This document shows, in pieces, positions 27,172-36,050 of a DNA stretch of 64,000 nt. The position numbers were made by a program, and so were the translations under genes. Location of the stretch: positions 50,020-114,019 of the forward strand of contig CAZGZC010000004.1 of NCBI GenBank assembly GCA_964529685.1, written 5' to 3'. Under the pieces are notes generated by a model. The model was not told the DNA's origin and made no database searches. It saw only the letters and a program-made list of their open reading frames with translations. Numbering within the stretch: the first letter of the stretch is position 1; the number at the start of each line of letters is the position of its first letter. This DNA comes from JALQUO01 sp964529685 (lineage in GTDB: Bacteria; Pseudomonadota; Alphaproteobacteria; Rickettsiales; Midichloriaceae).

Positions 27172-27606
27172 TTATTTATTTATTTTATCTAACAATGTTC
27201 CATTCAATAGTTGTGTGTGTACTTCTATGTCATCACCAGACCATATACCATTATCGTAAATCTTAACCTTAGCAGCTATGTTAATATCACCTAAAATACT
27301 AAACTCAGTTAGATTCCAATCACCTCCTTTAATCATCTTTTCCTCTTCAGCAAATATTCTAGGCTCTTTAGTATTTAACAAAGCATCGATGAATCTTTCA
27401 GTACTCATTTTAGTGAGATCTTGTTGACCTAGTTCCCTTTTTAGTTTTTCGCCAGCTCTTTTCTGCCCACTAACTAATTGATTTTGATATTCTTTAATTT
27501 TCTTCAGTGTGTATTCACTTATCACTACTTGATAGTTAGAATTTTGTATCATTTTTTTTATTTTATTGATTTGTTTAATATCTATATATGAGAAATTATA
27601 ACACAA
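27172..27606 (-). CDS. Probable separated N-terminus of the macrodomain-like protein
   Basis: 144 residues with no known family. The end (HTQLLNGTLLDKINK) and the start of the downstream frame (LNGTLLFTPG) share an 18-base direct repeat, with units 52 bases apart. Collapsing the repeat joins the two frames into one protein of about 560 residues. The 52-base duplication therefore probably broke one gene into two. A later ATG (MIQNSNYQ) may be the real start. Confidence 0.5.
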   Translation of the reverse strand: MCYNFSYIDIKQINKIKKMIQNSNYQVVISEYTLKKIKEYQNQLVSGQKRAGEKLKRELGQQDLTKMSTERFIDALLNTKEPRIFAEEEKMIKGGDWNLTEFSILGDINIAAKVKIYDNGIWSGDDIEVHTQLLNGTLLDKINK

Positions 27607-27656
27607 ATATTAAAGTTTTATTAAAAACAAAATTTTGTGTTTATAATATATTGCTC

Positions 27657-27685
27657 TTGCATATTTTTTATCGATAAGATATAGT
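27657..27685 (+). promoter_or_regulatory. Promoter of the tRNA-Thr/tRNA-Ser unit
   Basis: TTGCAT (27657-27662) and TATAGT (27680-27685) are 17 bases apart. The predicted start is about 8 bases before tRNA-Thr. Confidence 0.65.
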
Positions 27686-27700
27686 TTTTTGTGGTTAAAA

Positions 27701-27775
27701 GCCGCTATAGCACAGTGGTAGTGCACTTCATTGGTAATGAAGAGGTCGCAGGTTCGATTCTTGCTAGCGGCACCA
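27701..27775 (+). tRNA. tRNA-Thr (GGT)
   Basis: A 75-base cloverleaf. Acceptor GCCGCTA/TAGCGGC, anticodon stem CTTCA/TGAAG around TTGGTAA (anticodon GGT), T-arm with GGTTCGATTC, discriminator A and encoded CCA. It is followed after one base by tRNA-Ser. Confidence 0.96.
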
Positions 27776-27776
27776 T

Positions 27777-27866
27777 GGAGAGATGGCCGAGTGGTCGAAG
27801 GCGCCTTCCTGCTAAGAAGGTATACGGGTGACTGTATCGAGGGTTCGAATCCCTCTCTCTCCGCCA
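27777..27866 (+). tRNA. tRNA-Ser (GCT)
   Basis: A 90-base type II tRNA. Acceptor GGAGAGA/TCTCTCC, anticodon stem CCTTC/GAAGG around CTGCTAA (anticodon GCT), a long variable arm (TATACGGGTGACTGTATC), discriminator G and encoded CCA. Base composition and gene style change directly downstream, so this gene is the likely integration site of the island. Confidence 0.96.
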
Positions 27867-27917
27867 GATTTTTTAAAGAGAACTCTTCTCACGTCTTTTT
27901 GCTCTAGCGTCAGCACG

Positions 27918-28110
27918 CCTCAAAACCCCAGTATTTGAGGGCTTTCCAGCGTTTTTGTTTGCTGTTAGACCCGTACCTTACTTTCTCCAATTTTGCCATT
28001 TTACCCCTAAAATCTCCATTTTTACCCTCTCCATCTCCGATACATGCGAACACTCCGGCTGAAGGTACGCATGTCCTCAAACCCTGTATTTACCTGGGTT
28101 TTAGAGGATT
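27918..28110. other. Possible island junction with inverted repeats
   Basis: This 349-base gap (27867-28215) between tRNA-Ser and bioB holds no convincing gene. It contains CCTCAAA/TTTGAGG (27918-27940), ACATGCG/CGCATGT around a 19-base loop (28042-28074), and a second, imperfect CCTCAAACCC/GGGTTTTAGAGG. The first and third begin with the same CCTCAAA-ACCC word. Such palindromic words beside a tRNA are typical of integration scars or recombinase sites; this reading is inference. Confidence 0.4.
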
Positions 28111-28215
28111 GCTGTTTTTTGACCCCTCACTTTTTAGAGAACAAAAACCGGAGTAGCGATAGAGATTCAAAACGGAGAAAAAAGAGATATGTGGGATGCT
28201 GATACAAACAAAAGC

Positions 28216-29154
28216 TTATTGCAGCCTCTCAAGGCCCAAGCGCTCAAACAAAAGGTGATCATTTTCTGGAATTGGATTGTCGGCAGTTAGAAGTTTCTCG
28301 CCATAAAAAATAGAATTAGCGCCCGCTAAGAAGCATAAAGCTTGCATTTCATCGGACATCTGCTCTCGTCCTGCCGATAATCTAATATAAGATTTGGGCA
28401 TGAGAATACGTGCAAGTGCAATAGTCTTTACAAAATCAAAAGGATCAACTTCCTTTTGTCCTTCTAGAGGAGTGCCTGGAATTCGAATTAGTTTATTGAT
28501 TGGCACAGATTCAGGTGGTTCATCTAAATTTGCCAAAGTCACAAGCATTTTGATACGGTCGTCATTATCTTCACCCATACCAATAATACCGCCGCAACAA
28601 ACTTTCAGACCTGCTTTACGTACTTGATTCAGTGTATCTATGCGATCTTGAAAAGTTCTGGTTGTGATGATTTTGTTATAAAATTCTTCAGATGTATCAA
28701 TATTATGGTTGTAGAAATCAAGTCCTGCTTCTTTTAGCTTTAAAGCCTGATCATCTTTTAGTAAACCCAATGTTACGCAAGTTTCTAAACCAAGTTTCTT
28801 GACTTCTGAAACCATAGAGCATACTTGATTCAAATCCTCATCTCTTGGCCCACGCCAAGCAGCCCCCATGCAAAACCTGCTAGCCCCAGCTTCTTTGGCT
28901 TTTTTAGCAGCCATCAGGACGTCATCTAAAGCCATTAATGGTTCTTTCTTAAGACCAGTTTTATAGTGCGCTGACTGTGGACAGTAAGAACAATTTTCTG
29001 GACAACTCCCTGTTTTTATGCTTAAAAGTGTGCTAATCTGCACCTCGTTCGGTGTAAAGTGTTTTCGGTGGATTGTTTGTGCCTCATAAATGATTTCATT
29101 AAAAGGCAAGTTAAAAATCAATTTAGCTCGTTCTAGAGTCCACTTTTCTAACAT
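28216..29154 (-). CDS. bioB: Biotin synthase BioB
   Basis: A 312-residue radical SAM enzyme that inserts sulfur into dethiobiotin. The 4Fe-4S motif is CPENCSYC (Cx3Cx2C), followed by PQSAHY. The RFCMGAAWRGP, YNHNIDTSEEFY and GGIIGMGE segments and the C-terminal AGREQMSD/GANSIFYGEKLLT motif are all as expected. It is transcribed divergently from the other five biotin genes across 30 bases. Confidence 0.97.
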   Translation of the reverse strand: MLEKWTLERAKLIFNLPFNEIIYEAQTIHRKHFTPNEVQISTLLSIKTGSCPENCSYCPQSAHYKTGLKKEPLMALDDVLMAAKKAKEAGASRFCMGAAWRGPRDEDLNQVCSMVSEVKKLGLETCVTLGLLKDDQALKLKEAGLDFYNHNIDTSEEFYNKIITTRTFQDRIDTLNQVRKAGLKVCCGGIIGMGEDNDDRIKMLVTLANLDEPPESVPINKLIRIPGTPLEGQKEVDPFDFVKTIALARILMPKSYIRLSAGREQMSDEMQALCFLAGANSIFYGEKLLTADNPIPENDHLLFERLGLERLQ

Positions 29155-29184
29155 AGTTAATCCAAATATATTACTAAAGGCATA

Positions 29185-30339
29185 ATGTACAAAGCATATG
29201 AAAAATATCTGAGCACACTACATAACAGTGGTAAATATCGCAGATTAGGACAGTTCCGTCAAGAAAGCAATACAGGGCTGCTCGATTTTTCGACTAATGA
29301 TTATCTCAATCTCAGTCATCATAAAGATATTATAAAAGCAGGAGAAATTGCAGCACAAAGATATGGTATTGGCTCAACAGGATCACGTCTATTATCTGGG
29401 AACTGTAAATTAGTTGAAGAATTTGAAGATGTAATTGCAAAAGATAAAAAGACTGAATCCAGCTTAATTTTTAACTCAGGATTTCAAGCCAATATAAGCA
29501 CTTTGTCATGCATTTTAGATGATAAAATTTTAAATGCAAAACCACTTGTATTTTTTGATAAATTAAATCATTCAAGCCTTTATCAGGCTGTTTTCTTAAG
29601 TAAGGTTGAGCTAAGGCGCTATCACCACAATGATATCAACCAGTTAGAGTCTTTTTTAGAAGAGCACAAAAACGATCCAAGACCTAAGTTTATTGTAACA
29701 GAAACAGTTTTTGGCATGGATGGTGATATTGCTCCTCTTGAGGAAATAGCAGCCCTCACTAAAAAGTTTAATGCGTTTTTATATCTGGACGAAGCCCACG
29801 CAACAGGAGTTTTTGGATTAAATGGCTATGGTTTATCCACTACCCTTGATTTACAAGAAATACCACACATCATTATGGGCACTTTCAGTAAAGCTATTGG
29901 CGTTAGTGGTGGATATATTGCATGTAATTGTATTATGCGTGATTTCATTATTAACAAAGGGACTGGTTTCATTTACTCAACTGCGCCGTCACCTTCAGTA
30001 ATTGGCGCAGCTTTCAAAGCATGGGAGATGATCAAAGCTTTAGATAACGAGCGTAAAGTTTTGCAAGGACTAGGAAATACTTTGCGCACCATGCTGAAAG
30101 ATTATGGATTTAATATCGGTACATCAGCAACTCACATTATCCCTATTATTTTAAATGAAGAAGAGAAATGCTTAAAAGCGCAAAAAACTCTTCTTCAAGC
30201 AGGAGTTATTGTTTCATCTATTAGGCCTCCTACAGTGCCACCAGGTACTTCTCGTCTCAGAATCGCACTTACAACAAAGCATACTAACAACGATCTAAAG
30301 AGGCTAGTAGAAACGTTAAATAAGGTGGTGGAGCCATGA
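29185..30339 (+). CDS. bioF: 8-amino-7-oxononanoate synthase BioF
   Basis: A 384-residue PLP enzyme that condenses pimeloyl-ACP with L-alanine. Typical motifs are GSTGSRLLSGN, FNSGFQAN, ETVFGMDGD, YLDEAHATGV and the PLP-lysine segment GTFSKAIGVSGGYI. It is the first gene of the rightward biotin operon and overlaps the next by 4 bases. The sequence is much less AT-rich in its wobble bases than genes left of tRNA-Ser. Confidence 0.96.
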   Translation: MYKAYEKYLSTLHNSGKYRRLGQFRQESNTGLLDFSTNDYLNLSHHKDIIKAGEIAAQRYGIGSTGSRLLSGNCKLVEEFEDVIAKDKKTESSLIFNSGFQANISTLSCILDDKILNAKPLVFFDKLNHSSLYQAVFLSKVELRRYHHNDINQLESFLEEHKNDPRPKFIVTETVFGMDGDIAPLEEIAALTKKFNAFLYLDEAHATGVFGLNGYGLSTTLDLQEIPHIIMGTFSKAIGVSGGYIACNCIMRDFIINKGTGFIYSTAPSPSVIGAAFKAWEMIKALDNERKVLQGLGNTLRTMLKDYGFNIGTSATHIIPIILNEEEKCLKAQKTLLQAGVIVSSIRPPTVPPGTSRLRIALTTKHTNNDLKRLVETLNKVVEP

Positions 30340-30983
30340 CTCACTTTGTTTTTTGCCATGGTTTTGGTTTTGATATCCATTTTTGGGAACGGATTGCTCC
30401 ATACTTTTCACAAGAAAAATGCTCTTTTATTGATTTAGGCTATTTTAATAAACGAATAGAGAATCAACATTTACATAATCAAGCGATTATTGGTATTGGC
30501 CATTCCATAGGTTTATCAAAATTACTCTCTATGTATAGCAATTTTGACGGTCTCATAGGCTTAAATGGCTTTATAAATTTTTTGGGCTCAGATCAAGCTA
30601 TATACAAAAAAAGACAAACAGAATTAAAAGCTCTAAGATCAGGTTTCTTAAAAGATGCTGATACCACTTTAAGGAATTTTTACGTGCGATGTGGTGCAGC
30701 AGAGCTTATAGAATACAATGATTTCTCCAATCTTGATCTTGATTTGATATTATCTGATTTGCAGTGGCTACAAAAAGAGTACAAACTCCCAAATGTTCCT
30801 ACACTGATTTTAAGCTCTAATGATGATATGGTCGTGCCACACTCAATTATCTCAGATAATTTCCGGGAGAAACCTTGGGTGAAACAGGCTAGTATCATGG
30901 ATGCTGGCCACGTTCTTGGCTTTAGAAAACCAGGAGAGGTTTATGAAAAAATTATGAGTTTTGTAAATGATAGAACAGCTTAA
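30336..30983 (+). CDS. BioH-like pimeloyl-ACP methyl ester esterase
   Basis: A 215-residue alpha/beta hydrolase. The nucleophile elbow is IGHSIGLSK (GxSxG), the oxyanion region FCHGFGFD, the acid is in SSNDDMVVP and the His in DAGHVLGF. Its place between bioF and bioC and its size fit the esterase that releases pimeloyl-ACP after BioC-primed synthesis. Several non-homologous esterases (BioH, BioG, BioJ) fill this role, and I cannot say which subfamily this is. Confidence 0.8.
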   Translation: MTHFVFCHGFGFDIHFWERIAPYFSQEKCSFIDLGYFNKRIENQHLHNQAIIGIGHSIGLSKLLSMYSNFDGLIGLNGFINFLGSDQAIYKKRQTELKALRSGFLKDADTTLRNFYVRCGAAELIEYNDFSNLDLDLILSDLQWLQKEYKLPNVPTLILSSNDDMVVPHSIISDNFREKPWVKQASIMDAGHVLGFRKPGEVYEKIMSFVNDRTA

Positions 30984-31722
30984 GCAAATACAAACACGTT
31001 TCAATAAAGCAAGCAAATCATATGATGATGTGGCGTGGGTTCAAAAAGATGCAGCTGAGTTCTTAGTAGATAAACTTTTAAAATATCAAAATTTTATTCC
31101 TCAAACTGTTTTAGATGTAGGCACAGGCACTGGTTATATCCCTGAGCTTTTATTAGAAAAATTTCCAGAAGCGTCTTTCTATCTCAATGATATAGCGCTT
31201 GAAATGCTTGAGGTGTGCAAAGCTAAATTTGCTAAACATAAAAATATTTATTATCTCCATGGAGATATGCTAGGGCTAGATGCTGATCTTTATGACTGCA
31301 TAATCAGTAATTTGGCTCTACAATGGTCTACCGATTTGCAATATGCGATAAATTTGCTTCATTCCAAAAGTTCTAATATTTTTGCTTTTTCAACCTTATT
31401 AGATGGAACCTTTGAAGAATGGAGCCATATAATTAATCAATACCAATCTACCCAGATTTTGAATTACCCAAAAGCAGAAGAGCTAATTAGCTTATGTAAT
31501 AAACTCAAAAGAAATGATCAAGATTTTGAATACTGGTTGATGGACTGCCCTTTATCTTTCGAAAATCCTGTGAGCTTTATGCGTTATCTAAGATCCTTAG
31601 GGGCATCAGCGCCGGGCAATCTAGTACATCTATCCAATCTTAAAAAATTAATTAAGGCTGAAGCACAAAGCTTAACTGTGACTTATAAAATATTTTTTGG
31701 AATGTTTAGGAGGATAAGTTAA
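30967..31722 (+). CDS. bioC: Malonyl-ACP O-methyltransferase BioC
   Basis: A 251-residue SAM-dependent methyltransferase. Motif I is VLDVGTGTGY, with the NDIALEMLE acidic loop and CIISNLALQW motif IV-like region. BioC methylates malonyl-ACP so that fatty acid synthesis can build the pimelate chain. Its start overlaps the upstream esterase by 17 bases, and its stop overlaps bioD by one base. Confidence 0.92.
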   Translation: MIEQLKQIQTRFNKASKSYDDVAWVQKDAAEFLVDKLLKYQNFIPQTVLDVGTGTGYIPELLLEKFPEASFYLNDIALEMLEVCKAKFAKHKNIYYLHGDMLGLDADLYDCIISNLALQWSTDLQYAINLLHSKSSNIFAFSTLLDGTFEEWSHIINQYQSTQILNYPKAEELISLCNKLKRNDQDFEYWLMDCPLSFENPVSFMRYLRSLGASAPGNLVHLSNLKKLIKAEAQSLTVTYKIFFGMFRRIS

Positions 31723-32336
31723 TGAAAATTTTTATTACTGGTACTGATACAAATGTTGGAAAAACACTCATATCCAGCTGGATAGCACTACATACCGGGT
31801 TTTCTTACTTTAAGCCCATACAAACTGGTACCAGAGATGGATCAGATTCATTTGAGGTACAAAAACTATCTGATACTAAAATTTATCCGGAAAGTTACGC
31901 ATATAAAGAGCCATTATCGCCACATTTAGCAGCTAATCTAGAAAACGATATGATTGATATAGAAAAAATTGTATTGCCTCCGTCACGCAATTTAATAATT
32001 GAAGGTGCCGGGGGAGTTTTGGTACCAATCAATGATACGCACCTTATGATTGATCTTATCAAAAAATTAGGAGCTCCAGTTATTCTTGTGGCACGTACTA
32101 CTTTAGGCACCATAAATCATACACTTCTAAGCTTAGAAGCCCTCAGATCCCAAAACATACCAGTACTGGGGGTGATTATGAACGGTGAAAAAAACCCCCA
32201 GAATAGTAATTCTATAGAACTCTACGGACGGACATCTGTTCTTGCCGAGTTCCCTAAACTAGACAGCGTTAGCATGAACACGCTTAAGAGTGTAGCGCTG
32301 CCGCAAAAGTTAAAACAAATTTTAGAGGTAGAGTAA
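31722..32336 (+). CDS. bioD: Dethiobiotin synthetase BioD
   Basis: A 204-residue ATP-dependent carboxylase that closes the ureido ring. The P-loop is GTDTNVGKT, followed by KPIQTGT, a GAGGVLVP switch region and ARTTLGTINHTLLS. A strong Shine-Dalgarno (AGGAGG) precedes the start, unlike most backbone genes. One base separates it from bioA. Confidence 0.95.
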   Translation: MKIFITGTDTNVGKTLISSWIALHTGFSYFKPIQTGTRDGSDSFEVQKLSDTKIYPESYAYKEPLSPHLAANLENDMIDIEKIVLPPSRNLIIEGAGGVLVPINDTHLMIDLIKKLGAPVILVARTTLGTINHTLLSLEALRSQNIPVLGVIMNGEKNPQNSNSIELYGRTSVLAEFPKLDSVSMNTLKSVALPQKLKQILEVE

Positions 32337-32337
32337 A

Positions 32338-33627
32338 ATGACACTACAAACGCGTGATAAAAGAATTATCTGGCATCCTTTTACACAAGAAAAAACTGCC
32401 ATGGAAGTGATAAGTATAAAAAGAGCGCAAGGCTGCTACCTTTATGATGAGCATGATAAAGCCTACATTGATTTGATTTCAAGTTGGTGGGTTAATATTC
32501 ATGGGCATGCTCACCCTACTATTGCGAAAAGTATTTATGAGCAAGCAAAAACGCTAGAGCATGTAATATTTGCCGGATTCACTCATGAGCCTGCTGTTAA
32601 TTTATGTGAGGGTTTACAAACCATATTGCCATCTGATTTATGCAAATTCTTTTTCTCTGATAATGGCTCAACTGCTGTTGAAGTCGCGCTAAAGATGGCT
32701 TATCAATATTGGCATAATTTAGGAGCACATAAAAAAACAACTTTCCTAAGTTTTGATGGCGGCTACCACGGGGATACATTCGGTGCGATGTCTGTAGGCG
32801 CAAAATCTGGATTTCATAATCAATTCAAAGATCTATTCTTCAATGTTCTTTCTATGCCATATCCAGATACGTGGGATGATGATTTTGAGGTAGAATTAAA
32901 AGAACAAAAAGCAATTAAGGTTCTAGAGCGTTATTTGGATGACCATCATAACAAAATAGCAGCAATTATTTTAGAGCCGCTTATTCAAGGCGCAAGTGGC
33001 ATGAGAATCTGCAGACCTCAGTTTATAAAAGCAGTTATTGATCTGGTGCGGCAACAAAATATCCTAGTGATTTTTGACGAGGTCATGACGGGATTCGGGC
33101 GCACAGGAACATATTTTGCCCTTGATCAACTTGGCATTATTCCTGATTTCTTATGTGTGTCAAAAGGCATAACGGGTGGCTTTCTACCTCTTGCTTTAAC
33201 CGTAACAACCCATAAAATCTTTGATGCATTTTTAGGAGATGATTTTAGTACCGCTTTTGCTCATGGACACTCTTATACAGCAAATCCTCTAGCATGTAGC
33301 GCAGCTGTTGCTTCGTTGCGATTACTTAAAAGCTCTGAATGCCAAAATAGCATAAAAAACCTTAATCAAGCGCACAGAAATGGAATAGAGCAACTCAAAT
33401 TAAAATGCCTAAGAATTGAAAAAACCAGAATAATTGGAACAATAGCGGTATTTGATCTCAAAAATTCAGCACATTTGATGCCCTCTCTCAAACAACAATT
33501 TTTTGAGCAAGGTATGCTAATTAGGCCTCTTGGTAATACAGTTTATTTGTTGCCACCATATTGCATCACAAATGAAGAGGTAGAATTGGTTTATAATAAA
33601 ATTATAAATATCATTAATTCTTTATGA
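32338..33627 (+). CDS. bioA: Adenosylmethionine-8-amino-7-oxononanoate aminotransferase BioA
   Basis: A 429-residue class III aminotransferase that uses SAM as amino donor to make 7,8-diaminopelargonate. Motifs include WHPFTQ, SSWWVNIHGHAHP, FFSDNGSTAVEVALKM, FDEVMTGFGRTG and the PLP-lysine CVSKGITGGFLPL. It closes a complete pathway from malonyl-ACP to biotin. Its stop codon overlaps the end of the convergent recombinase-cassette gene, so the mobile unit abuts it exactly. Confidence 0.97.
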   Translation: MTLQTRDKRIIWHPFTQEKTAMEVISIKRAQGCYLYDEHDKAYIDLISSWWVNIHGHAHPTIAKSIYEQAKTLEHVIFAGFTHEPAVNLCEGLQTILPSDLCKFFFSDNGSTAVEVALKMAYQYWHNLGAHKKTTFLSFDGGYHGDTFGAMSVGAKSGFHNQFKDLFFNVLSMPYPDTWDDDFEVELKEQKAIKVLERYLDDHHNKIAAIILEPLIQGASGMRICRPQFIKAVIDLVRQQNILVIFDEVMTGFGRTGTYFALDQLGIIPDFLCVSKGITGGFLPLALTVTTHKIFDAFLGDDFSTAFAHGHSYTANPLACSAAVASLRLLKSSECQNSIKNLNQAHRNGIEQLKLKCLRIEKTRIIGTIAVFDLKNSAHLMPSLKQQFFEQGMLIRPLGNTVYLLPPYCITNEEVELVYNKIINIINSL

Positions 33628-34023
33628 GACAACCTCACAGCCAAATAATTCGCCCTGTTCATGCCACAGACTCGGGATGTTTTGCATAAGATCGGCGAGT
33701 TTCATATGACGGGGTTGATAACCTAAAAGGATAGCTTCTTTAAGTTTTGGAGCAAGGAAATTAAGCCTTAGGATCAGTTGCATATATTTGGCTGTGACTT
33801 TATTCGCATCACATAAATCTTGCATAGTTTGATATTTTCCGGACTTGAGCTGGCGTTGCCATAGGTGAGCACGGACCAATGCTTTGACTAATGTGGTGTC
33901 TATGGATGCGTTCTGAGCTGCTAATTGCACTTTGCCTTCCGGCACCAAAACCATCTTTCTACCACCACGTTTTTTAAGGCGCATGGGCATGAATACCGAT
34001 AATTCCCCCTTGCTCATAGGCAT
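33622..34023 (-). CDS. Recombinase-cassette accessory protein (unknown function)
   Basis: 133 residues, basic N-terminus (MRLKKRGGRKM), with a helix-turn-helix-like middle (QTMQDLCDANKVTAKYMQLILRLNFLAP). Proteins of this type commonly follow large serine recombinases in alphaproteobacterial phages and mobile units. It overlaps the recombinase end by 10 bases. DNA binding is inferred from the HTH-like pattern and context. Confidence 0.6.
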   Translation of the reverse strand: MPMSKGELSVFMPMRLKKRGGRKMVLVPEGKVQLAAQNASIDTTLVKALVRAHLWQRQLKSGKYQTMQDLCDANKVTAKYMQLILRLNFLAPKLKEAILLGYQPRHMKLADLMQNIPSLWHEQGELFGCEVVS

Positions 34024-35327
34024 GCCTCCATACCGGCATGGAGCAATAAACTCTGCAGTCCATCTGTATGAATGCGCACATCAATGCCGTCTTCTCGCAC
34101 CAATACTGCTTTGATCAGCAAGCAAATGATTCGGTATTGCTCAACCGGAAACAGCGAATCCCATATCACATCAATTTGCTGCAGCATCACAAAGGCTTCG
34201 TCTGTAGAAATTTGCCCCTGCAGAGATTTTAGGGTTTTACCGGTAATTTCAGGGCATTTGAGAAGCTGGCGTACTTGCTGTACCACAAAACGCTCAACCT
34301 CGTTGGATGCAATGGTTTTGTGATGAGAGGTGCAGCTTTTGCCCCGCAAATGATTGCTGCAGGCATAATATCGATAGCGCTTGTCTTTCTTTTTGGTGTA
34401 GGTCGGAGTCATGGATACATCGCAGACCTGGCAACGAATCAGATTTTTTAGTAGTGCCTGGTCTTTAGCCGCAGATTCTCTGCCTCTGATATGCGGGCAC
34501 TTTGCAAAAACAAGCCGCACTTCGTCAAAAAATTCGGGCTCTAAGATACCTTCATGCTCACCTTCATAAACAGTATCTTTATGGGCAACAAATCCTTTGT
34601 AAACCGGGTTAACTAGAGTTCTGCGTAAATTGGCTTTTGTGAACAACTGGCAACCATATTCCTTGCCGGTTTTGCTGATGATACGTTTGATGCGATGGCC
34701 TTGCTGATTAAGCTCACGAGCAAGATTGGTGGTGGAACGCAACACCAAAAACCGGCTAAAGATATGACGAATCAGTTTTGCTTCTTCTTTGTTGATAACA
34801 AGCTTACGGTCACAAATATCGTAGCCAAGTGGAGGATTACCGCCCATCCACATGCCTTTTTTCTTGGAAGCAGCAAATTTATCCCGGATACGCTCACCCG
34901 TTAACTCTCTTTCATATTGAGCAAAAGAAAGCAGAACATTTAGCATCAACCTACCCATGGAGCTTGATGTATTGAATGATTGGGTCACGGCAACAAACGT
35001 CACTTGATGCTTATCAAACAGTTCCACAATCTTGGAAAAATCAATGAGCGACCTGGACAACCTGTCTATCTTATAAACCACCACGCAATCAACCAGGTCA
35101 TTTTCAATATCTTGAAATAACCCTTGTAAGGCCGGACGATTCAGCGTACCACCTGAGTAGCCGCCATCATCGTAAGATTTGCTTAAAGCGACCCATCCTT
35201 CATGTTGTTGGCTGGTGATATAGCTTTCAGCCGCAAGTCGTTGCGCATCAAGGCTGTTAAAGGCCTGCTCTAATCCTTCCTCATGGGATTTACGTGTATA
35301 AATGGCGCAGCGTATCTTTTTATTCAT
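34014..35327 (-). CDS. Large serine recombinase
   Basis: A 437-residue site-specific recombinase of the resolvase/invertase superfamily. The N-terminal catalytic domain has Ser14 in YTRKS and the conserved YDDGGYSGGTLNRPAL and VVVYKIDRLSRS motifs. A recombinase domain (about residues 165-270) and a zinc ribbon (CQVCD ... CSNH) follow. Such enzymes integrate phages and islands without host factors. It shares one base with the DUF2924 gene, forming one leftward unit. Confidence 0.95.
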   Translation of the reverse strand: MNKKIRCAIYTRKSHEEGLEQAFNSLDAQRLAAESYITSQQHEGWVALSKSYDDGGYSGGTLNRPALQGLFQDIENDLVDCVVVYKIDRLSRSLIDFSKIVELFDKHQVTFVAVTQSFNTSSSMGRLMLNVLLSFAQYERELTGERIRDKFAASKKKGMWMGGNPPLGYDICDRKLVINKEEAKLIRHIFSRFLVLRSTTNLARELNQQGHRIKRIISKTGKEYGCQLFTKANLRRTLVNPVYKGFVAHKDTVYEGEHEGILEPEFFDEVRLVFAKCPHIRGRESAAKDQALLKNLIRCQVCDVSMTPTYTKKKDKRYRYYACSNHLRGKSCTSHHKTIASNEVERFVVQQVRQLLKCPEITGKTLKSLQGQISTDEAFVMLQQIDVIWDSLFPVEQYRIICLLIKAVLVREDGIDVRIHTDGLQSLLLHAGMEACL

Positions 35328-35779
35328 TAGGCCTCCTTGTTATTACGCAGACCAAAGAATGCCGGTCCGTTCCATCTGGTGCCGGTGATTTTGCGAGCAA
35401 TGGCGGACAAGGATTTATAGCTTTGCCCTTGGTAAATGAAGCCATTTTCCGAGACTAACACCTCATGCAAGTCGCCCTGAAACTCACGAATGAGCTTTGT
35501 ACCGGCTAAGGGCCTAGCGGCCATATAGTGATTTGTGAATTTTTTACCTTTTTCCATTTGATCGGCTAAATTATCCAGCTGCTTTGCTGACTTTTCAGCC
35601 ATAGGGCCGTAAGCGAGCTCTTGCAGACGATAGGCCAGCCTTGGGATGAGATAGGTTTTGGAATGAGGCGGCGCATCGGTATCAAAAATACTTCGCCACA
35701 ATTCTTTAAGTTCTGCGGTGCTTTTACTTTGTAAAGCCAGAACTTGCTTAATAACAGATTCTTTCATGATCTTGACCAT
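35327..35779 (-). CDS. DUF2924 family protein
   Basis: 150 residues with the DUF2924 pattern: L-x-ELWR-x-xF, then YLIPRLAYRLQELAYG and GTKLIREFQG, and the C-terminal SLSAIARKITGTRWNGPAFFGLR. The last segment is a small DNA-binding-like fold. These proteins nearly always sit beside a large serine recombinase, as here, and may act with it. The function is unproven. Confidence 0.88.
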   Translation of the reverse strand: MVKIMKESVIKQVLALQSKSTAELKELWRSIFDTDAPPHSKTYLIPRLAYRLQELAYGPMAEKSAKQLDNLADQMEKGKKFTNHYMAARPLAGTKLIREFQGDLHEVLVSENGFIYQGQSYKSLSAIARKITGTRWNGPAFFGLRNNKEA

Positions 35780-36023
35780 AATTAGTTTTCTCTAACAAAC
35801 CTGCTCTAGAAGCGCTTCCTTTTGAAGAGAAGTCAAGAGAAAGTTTCTCTGAAAGCCTTGATTTACCTAGGTTTTGACTAGAGTGTACACGTATAATTGC
35901 TGTAGCGATAATATGTGCAACTTCTTTCAGGCGATCATAGTGTTGAGCTGTTGCTAGTGGCATATAGAACCTCATCTGATTGGCATGTGGTTTATTTACA
36001 GCTTCCGGAGAGATTTCGTTCAC
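35748..36023 (-). CDS. Short unknown protein at the head of the recombinase cassette
   Basis: 91 residues from a GTG start, basic and Ser-rich, with no recognised domain. It overlaps the DUF2924 start by 32 bases and is the first frame leftward of the control region at 36051-36080. A helical QMRFYMPLATAQHYDRLKEVA stretch suggests a small folded protein, but it could also be a partly decayed gene. Confidence 0.4.
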   Translation of the reverse strand: MNEISPEAVNKPHANQMRFYMPLATAQHYDRLKEVAHIIATAIIRVHSSQNLGKSRLSEKLSLDFSSKGSASRAGLLEKTNYGQDHERICY

Positions 36024-36050
36024 AAAAACTTCATATGTTACAAATAGCTC

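Noticed and set aside
27935..28156. A 73-residue frame between tRNA-Ser and bioB
   Set aside because: It has no ATG start and low-complexity composition, and it lies over the inverted repeats. More likely non-coding border DNA.
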